Notes under the pieces: model-generated
The model's input: only the letters and a program-made list of their open reading frames with translations
What the model was told of the DNA's origin: nothing
Databases searched by the model: none
Assembly: GCA_022813625.1 (NCBI GenBank)
Contig: JAKLMB010000009.1
Location: forward strand, 744,001 to 808,000
DNA length: 64,000 bases
DNA from: Aaosphaeria pasadenensis
Lineage: Eukaryota; Ascomycota; Dothideomycetes; Pleosporales
Reading direction: 5' to 3'
Shown here: positions 57,455 to 64,000 of the stretch, in pieces
How positions within the stretch are numbered: position 1 is the first letter of the stretch
Layout of the letters: every line of letters begins with the position of its first letter
Translations under genes and position numbers: made by a program

Positions 57455-58522
57455 GGTGGCGAATTATGGGTGTGGTTTCCCCGCAAGCCCCGGATCAGAG
57501 AGGTGTGTAGTGGTTGCGAGGCGCGGGCGCCTAGTGCGGACGTGACCTGGTGACGTCGCGGAGACGGACACTTTCTGGTAGCGGGCGAGGGTCAATTGGG
57601 CGGGAGAGGTTGGAAGGGGAGAGGAGAGGAGAGGAGAGGCGGAGTTTAGGGTATAGGTGGGAGGTGGAGGTATTGGTACTGGTGATCTGGGTGTATATAA
57701 TGCATGGTGGTGGTGGTGGAGAGGAGATACTGTATAAGCTTGGCTTGCGTGGGCGATATGCAATCTTTGACAATCGGGGACATGGCAGCCATGGGTGTAG
57801 GAGATTCCCCATCCTCGTGACCGCGATGGTTGCACCGTGGGGCATATTCATTACGTGCTGCTGGCTACGCATTGGGCTATTGTGTATGCATGACGTGCAG
57901 AGAATGGTCATACATATTCATTGATTTCATCCTCTCTACTGTGTGTATTCTTCCGTCAATTATTGTTACCATTTCAACCATCGTCATAACAATACCTAGT
58001 CGAACTGTTATCTCCCACCAAAGATTGCGCGAGTCATGCACACAATGGTTGAATCGGGAGCTTGGGCCATGCGATCGTCTCGTCCCAGATCATCCCAGAT
58101 CATCATCACACATCACATATCAATCAAGCATTTCATTTCACCATTGCCAAAAAGATCCAATGTTTTCGTCGTTGATACAATCGACTTTTCTTGCAAATAC
58201 GCAAGACTTGTTTTTTTATTCCATAGTGTTGGTCATTACGTTATGATTAGAGACATTCAATGTCCGAAAACAACAAAGAACAGAACAAGACAAGAAACCC
58301 CAAACCCGAACTCCCATTCCCGAATGCATCTTGTTTTTTGTGACGGTTATTTTTTTTTCGATGTTGTTGCTGTTGCCTGACCCCTTTTGATCATTTTTCC
58401 TCCAAGTTTCGAAGTTTGCTCGAATTGTAGTACGGAATCGCTACTGACAACGATCACGCAGGCACTCGCTAGCCTCCAGTGTAACCATGTGGACTATTGA
58501 TTGACAGTCGCCGCATCACCGC
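57455..58522. other. Promoter of the Fmp42-like gene and 3' flank
   Basis: Between two minus-strand genes. A GAGGA-type tract lies at 57616-57639 (CT-rich on the transcribed-gene strand), about 165 bases upstream of the Fmp42-like ATG. No gene is supported in the region. Confidence 0.5.
57616..57639 (+). repeat. GAGGA microsatellite, CT-rich leader of the Fmp42-like gene
   Basis: About four GAGGA units in a row; on the minus strand this reads as pyrimidine-rich TCCTC repeats. Confidence 0.6.
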
Positions 58523-59241
58523 CTAAGCCTCAATCGACTTGGGGGCAGTGTTCGCCTTCTTGTTCTTGTAGAACAGCGAAGGAAGCAGGATGGAAGAAAC
58601 GGTGAACAAAATGCTATCAAAAAGTTAGCTCCTTGCTACAATATAGATCAATCATCACTAATCAAGACTTACCAAAGCGCAATGCTCAACCCCCAGATAG
58701 TCTTCGCCTGGAAGCAGTTCGCCTTGGTGGTTCCCGCCCAGTGGCGGAGATCGAGGTTCGAGCCGGAGTGGTTGAGGTTCTGCGCGACGGAGACGGTGAA
58801 GGCGTATGCGGACTGCGCTTCGGCGGCCTTGTTCGCGTTGCCAATGACGTAGCAGTTGAGGTACGAGAGGGGCTTTCCGACGGTGACGGCGACGACGATG
58901 AAGGCGATCAGGAGGAGCGAGTCCACGGCCGACATGACGAATAGCCCCAGGTTGGCGCCGGACCAGAAGAAGGCGATGCTGACGCAGATGTAGAGGGTTG
59001 CGATGCAAGTCTGGGGATTGGGTTAGTTTTCGATATATAATGTACTAAGATGGAGAAAACATACGACGCTGAGGGTGCCGACGAATTCTTTGGGGGGCTC
59101 GACACCAGTCGAGACGATCAGATCGACGAAGTTGGATGTGATGCCGATGATGACGATCATGGCGACGACTTGAAGGACTCGGGTGAGGCAGAACAACTTG
59201 CTCAGAGGAGCGGCTCCGTAGCTGGGGATGGAAGACAACAT
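58523..59241 (-). CDS. MARVEL-type four-helix membrane protein
   Basis: Three exons: 59065-59241, 58673-59010 and 58523-58613, giving 201 residues; introns of 54 and 59 bases keep frame. Start MLSSIPSYGAAPLSKLFCLTRV. Four hydrophobic helices are visible: LQVVAMIVIIGITSNFVDLI, TLSVVTCIATLYICVSIAFFW with LGLFVMSAVD, SLLLIAFIVVAVTVG, and CILFTVSSILLPSLFY near the C-terminus. The large loop between helices 3 and 4 has Cys and aromatic residues (LNCYVIGN.. to TTKANCF), as in fungal MARVEL proteins. Ends KNKKANTAPKSIEA, a Lys-rich cytosolic tail. The fold is found in proteins that shape or traffic the plasma membrane (for example Nce102); the exact role is not known. Confidence 0.85.
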
Positions 59242-61135
59242 GATGAAGAACGTTGTTTTTGAACTTTTTGAAGAGATCGTCGAGAAGAACCTTTTTCGTA
59301 AGGGAATGAAAGTCGGACTGGGAAGTCGTTCAGATTGGCAAAGAATGGATTCGTTTCCGTGTGATCTGCACTGCAGAAAAGAAAACGCGATAGAGAGAGA
59401 GAGAGACGAGATGAGACCTAGGAAACAAGGAAATAAAGAAAGAGAAGAAAGAGAAAAAGGAAAACTAAAGAGACGGATTGAGTTTGAATGTTTTGGATTT
59501 GATGATGCCATTCCCAATGACCAGCAGACCCTCCATTTATATACTCAACCTCCAACCTCCCACCCTCAATACATCCATACATTCATAACTCTCTACATTC
59601 ACAAAAAACCCAATGCACACTGACCGTGCTCTCAACGTTTCTATTCTGGTTCCCCGCCAGCCATTGTAGAAAGACACTCTCTCTCCATTCATTCGTTTCA
59701 TCGCATATCGAGTAGTCGCTGGCCCAGCCAACCACACGTCCGCATCGCCTTGCTTCCAAGAAAAACCTCCGAGTCGCCTACTAACCTACTAACGAGGCAA
59801 GCCGCACAGACGGAACGCACGGTCGGGCCCGGCGCCTACATCGCACTAGTCACCTCACCCACCCATACAGTATACAGTATCGCATCAACACGCACCCTTA
59901 CCAAATCAAACAATGCAGCGCAGCGCCAATAGCCCTTCCAAACACTTCATCGTACCCTGACTTGCTTCGTATGGTAGCCGTCGTTGCCCCGTGGGATCGC
60001 ACACCAAGAAAACGCCACACAGATCCTTCAGGTACGACGATTCCCATGTCGACCGAGTGACTGGCGCGCCGGCGGCACACTGGGACGCTTCCCCGACGTA
60101 GGTCGACCCACCCACGCATCCATCCGCCCAGCATCGCGCGCGGGAGGGGAGGAGATGGGTGCCTGCCTGTTGGCTGGACTGGAATGGGGTTTTTGTTGAG
60201 GCTCAATGGGCGCGCAGGGCGGGCGAGGTGTTACAGGTGGACTGGAACTGGCTTGTTCGGGTTGTCGCCGCGTTTGAGCTGGTGAGATGTAGGGTTTCGA
60301 TGGTGCCTAGGGGTCTAGATCTGATCGTCGATGGAGGTGTGGGTATGACTATGGGGTGATGGGGTTGGATTGGAAGTGGTTTGTCGAGTTCGTAGAGTTA
60401 GATGTAGTGTTTGGGTGACTTTGCGTAATCGGTGTGTTTTCTTCGAAAGGCACTTGAGCCATTGGACGAGAATAGGCACGGTAAGCTGTTTTGCATATGC
60501 ATGTGTACTGATTGAAGATATTGCCAGGGCGGTCATTGATGCACTGAGATGTTTGGGTGATGTCATTTTGTGCTTCGTAGTCTTATGGCTTTAGATTCTG
60601 TTTGAGGTGAAATGTGTATTCCTCATGGATGGAAAGTGATTGGTAAATCAGGGAAAATAGAAATTTGGGTGATAGGGAAGGGTGTAAGGTATATGATGAT
60701 AGAAATTTTAGACGAAATAGATGGTAGTTGAAAGGTAGAATCATTTTTGTTTAATTAGTTGGTAAGTAAGTATCCTGTAGGTTGACATAAACGGACTTTG
60801 TCGAACATGACAATACTCCACCCGATTTCAAGCAGTAGTCGAACACAATTACACCAATGAGAAAGTCAATTACATATATGGCCTTTTGCACAGAGAAAAT
60901 TTAACATCATGTAATAGAATGACGTGAAGATAGAATGGCCTTCCAAAAGTATAACATAATTATTTGTATTACAATAGTTAAGTAAGCGTGAATGTACGTA
61001 GACTATTAATCACTGTTCCTACAAGTGAAACCAACACATAACCCTGTCCAGCAAAGCAATGGCAATATCATACACATCATGATCAACGTCGCTGTTCTCT
61101 TACATTGACCGTCCTGCAGTCTTCAAGAACTCGTC
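59242..61135. other. Intergenic, 1.9 kb
   Basis: The left 300 bases are the promoter and leader of the MARVEL-type gene. The rest (about 59750-61130) has only short ORFs and becomes AT-rich from about 60640 onward. Nothing recognised. Confidence 0.5.
59536..59541 (-). promoter_or_regulatory. TATA box of the MARVEL-type gene
   Basis: TATAAA on the minus strand, about 295 bases upstream of the ATG. The stretch between (59385-59475) is almost pure CT on the minus strand, including a (GA)n run near 59391-59405, the leader typical of highly expressed fungal genes. Confidence 0.5.
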
Positions 61136-63170
61136 TTACTCTAGGTCAATCGACGTCATCTCGCACGTCGTCTGGCGCAAGGCCTGGCCATCCATGCACT
61201 CGTCCAAGTAGCAGTCGCCAACAAGCTCATATTTGCTTGTCGGAGAATCTTCAGACGTCCCAGCCCGCAGTACGAAAGGTACGTTCCCGCCTTCGAGGAC
61301 CCAGATCTCGTCTCCAGGTTGCGTGCCTGGGTGGACAAGAGCCATGCCGCCGTCATCAGTGAGGCAAAACGCTTTCTGGAGCGTCGCCATTGTGATGATC
61401 TTGGTGAGACTGGGCCTGAACTCGCTACACGCGGTATAGTTGTCGGAATTGGGGTTGAGGAAGTTGGCGATGTTTTCAAGATAGGTCTCCATTAAGGCTT
61501 CGTCGGTCCTGGACCAGATGTAATCCAGGTTGGCGTCGAGCTCAAGGGCGGCATCCGCGACCAGCGTACGCCAGAACTGGCGTTGGCGGGGCTTTCGGAT
61601 CTCGGAGACTTCGATTGGGAGGGGAAGGTTGGCTAGCTGTAGCCATGATTCTATGGCCGGCATGGAATCGCTAAGATTGACGGTGGTGCGGACGACACCA
61701 ACATGCTGTATGGTTGCTACTCGGACGCCGCGGAGGCGAAGTACACTTCGTTCGATTATCATTACATTAGCAGGGCGGCCGTCAGCTGCCTTATACAAGG
61801 TGTATCGCTCCAGGCGATGGCGTTCGGCCCAAGTAGTCGCGATCTCTTGCGTGTGAGAGTAATCGCGTACCCACGATGGCAAAGGCGTATCGTGAGACCT
61901 GGTCCCTCGTGTACCAGTAAGAAACCGTAGGCTCGAGGGGTTGTCTTGCATAATAGCCACGGTGGCGTCGTAGTAGACGGAAGCTGTGCTCTTTTCGTAA
62001 TCCGGGACGAGCCCGGGGTATCTCTTCATGTCAGGAAGGCCGAGGAGCCCGTATATCCTGTCCCTCGGATCCTGACATCTCCTGTGCGCATATAGGCGAA
62101 GCAACGCGTCGAGGTCTTGGTAACGCTCCGCATTTAGGGTCGTCTTGGTTCGTTCCGCGATGTCATCGTCTCTGAACTTCCAGAAGTGGGCGGGTATGCG
62201 CATCTGGGTCTCCGAGCAGCACGACATAACATGGCGTCTGCTCTGGATAGAGGCGTCTTTGACTAAATCGAAGTCGATTCGCCATGAGCCGTACATGAGA
62301 GATGCTTCAGGAGCAAGCAATATCTCTTGTACGCACCTGCATCATCGTTAATATATGGTTCGCCCGATGAGGAGAATGCATGCTTACCAGACGCGGGTCC
62401 ACCACGATTCGGAAAGGAAACCGTGCATGACCAAAAAGGGTGTTTCATCAAACACGGAACTTCCACCTTCGGTAGGCCGCTGAAATCCGGGAAGGTCATA
62501 CATATGCCTATCGCGGGAGAAATGCTCGATTAGGCCGAACGGATTTGGTGTCAACTTCTTCATATCGGGCCTGTATTGCGCTGTGGGGAAGGTTACGGAT
62601 TTGTCTACTAGACTAGCTATGTGAATGGCACTCACCATACGACCCGTCTAATGAGGCCCATGTTCCTTGTTCTAGGATATCATCACCCAACCCAGAGTCA
62701 ACCCTTGATAGTCCAGACGTGGTGCAACTATCCCCACCATCAGTAGGATATGCCCTGAGGCATTCCCCCAACCAGACATATACGCGAGATGACGATTTGT
62801 AGATCTCTCTCATTCGGGCAACCTGCGAGGAGCGCTCCTGCAGATTGCTCTGATCGATACATATGGCGTCTATCCATAGGCGCAACGGCGTATCGAGTAG
62901 GCGAAGGTGGAGTAGAGCTGCGAACAGGTTTGCCGTAACAGGAAACTCTTGTTTGTTTAGCAGTATCGACTCTGCACGTTCCTGCGACCCCCATGCGTAG
63001 GATAGAGTCTCATAACGGGGCGTAGACTTTAGCGAAACCACATCAATCTGGCACGAGATTGGCTCGTCTGCCCTCCCAGGCGCCAAAGTGAGCAGGCGAA
63101 CATGATCGCTTTCGATTGGGAGGCCCTCATAGGAGAAACGCTGCCTCCAATCGTATGGAATGTGCTCCAT
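61136..63170 (-). CDS. HET-domain (heterokaryon incompatibility) protein
   Basis: Three exons: 62636-63170, 62388-62580 and 61136-62336, giving 642 residues; introns are 55 and 51 bases. The HET domain lies in the first 250 residues, with all landmark blocks: YETLSYAWGS near residue 55, LRLWIDAICIDQSNLQERSSQVARMREIYKSSSRVYVWLGE, then WWTRVWCVQEILLAP after the second intron. The rest is the usual long C-terminal part with DPRDRIYGLLGL and a final region GDEIWVLEGGNVPFVLR, which often ends such proteins. HET domains trigger cell death or growth arrest when incompatible hyphae fuse. Whether this copy works cannot be judged here. Confidence 0.94.
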
Positions 63171-64000
63171 AGCTGCGAGACCTGCTGGCAGTCATTGAAT
63201 ACTGGGGAAATTCTTTGGCACTGCGTTGCGAGATGGACCGTGTGGAAAGTGGCGATCAAGGGGATGGAACTGTGATATACACTCTTGGGTTTGCGTTCAC
63301 ATACGCATACCACGGGGATGGCCGCGTTTCATTTCGGGGGGAGAAGGTGTCTAGTACTATAGCAGATGCCCCAATAACGGTGCTTGAAAGAAGATGATTA
63401 TACTGATTGGCTGGATATGCATGCAGTGCGACCATCCTGGTCCCTTTTTCGACAACAGCAGCTGAAAGCCGGGGGCCAAAGTAAGCAGCCTGATCGGGGC
63501 GACCGTCTACAGTTTTGGAACACCAACACACTGGATGGCGACCATACATCATAGTTGAAATCGCCGAGGTACGACCGTGGCAGAACTTGGATTCATTCCA
63601 CGATCAATTGTGGTGCAGTCATCTGGCAATTGCCGTTGCAATGTGGTAGTGGTGGCAGTACAGTAGCACGGGGCCAGATCGCAAGGGCGGATAGACGCAC
63701 AGCATCGCGGCCGCACGGAAGAGATCAGGCATCAACCAACACCATTCCACAAGCTATGAGACGAGGAGAAGCATTGAACGCGACACATGAGGCCGTTCAT
63801 AGCCCCAGAAATGACGACAAGCCTGCCATGGGGAAGGATTGGAATTGATGTTGGTGAGAAGTTAGATCCTCCAATCACAGCGCGAGACTCCATCAGTCAA
63901 TTGGAGAGACGTCTGGGCAAAGTTTGAGGGGCCAAGCCACGGCCCGACCAAACATCCGAAGCTAAGCTAGCCTGGCTAAGCGAGGCGCACCACTCGAGAA
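63171..64000. other. 5' flank of the HET gene, to window end
   Basis: About 830 bases. A plus-strand ORF of 97 codons (63555-63848) has an Arg/Ser/His-rich, non-descript composition and no support. Nothing runs off the right edge in a convincing frame. Confidence 0.5.

Noticed and set aside
63555..63848. 97-codon plus-strand ORF
   Set aside because: Composition and context give no support; it lies in the 5' flank of the HET gene.
14..63990. tRNA or rRNA genes
   Set aside because: I looked for T-loop-like GGTTCRA motifs on both strands and found no cloverleaf around any of them. A dedicated tRNA scan would settle this.

Overview
The window is nuclear DNA of a filamentous ascomycete (Pezizomycotina). 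The genes carry short introns of about 45-90 bases with GT..AG ends and CTRAC-type branch sites. Gene content is typical of the group: a HET-domain protein, a subgroup C-like chitinase, a LysM protein, tyrosinase, GH5 cellulase, NmrA-like protein, a fungal complex I subunit and IQGAP. Class and genus cannot be fixed from the sequence alone. I rebuilt 28 protein genes, most by joining exons and checking that every splice keeps the frame. No tRNA, rRNA, transposon or CRISPR array was recognised.

Layout: 1-8 kb holds a truncated unknown gene, a small hydrophilic protein, a single-pass membrane protein with a PPxY tail, an NmrA-like oxidoreductase and a secreted GH5 endoglucanase. 8.5-17.5 kb holds a RING/coiled-coil protein, a complex I subunit, a small cysteine-containing secreted protein, an amino acid transporter and a small charged protein. 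18-26 kb looks like a catabolic or scavenging block: a dihydroxybenzoate-decarboxylase-like amidohydrolase, two anion:cation symporter MFS carriers and a type III alkylsulfatase. A 63-bp tandem repeat carrying CCG-N3-CGG sites lies between the alkylsulfatase and the second carrier.

26-36 kb holds a kinesin with a SAM-like segment, then a divergent pair (a 1160-residue CBM18/GH18 chitinase and a three-LysM secreted protein), then an ankyrin-repeat protein. 37-43.6 kb holds tyrosinase facing a phytanoyl-CoA dioxygenase-like enzyme across three perfect 19-bp hairpin-like repeats, and two hypothetical genes. 44-63 kb is mostly housekeeping: a Nudix hydrolase, IMP dehydrogenase, IQGAP with about 15 IQ-like units, an Fmp42-like carrier and a MARVEL-type membrane protein. 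A HET-domain gene closes the window.

The main functional ideas are inferences. Decarboxylase, alkylsulfatase and two organic-anion carriers may together use aromatic acids or sulfate esters. The chitinase, LysM and possibly ankyrin genes may form a chitin-directed interaction module. Tyrosinase and the dioxygenase may be linked or merely adjacent. All gene models are computed by eye, without transcript or database support.
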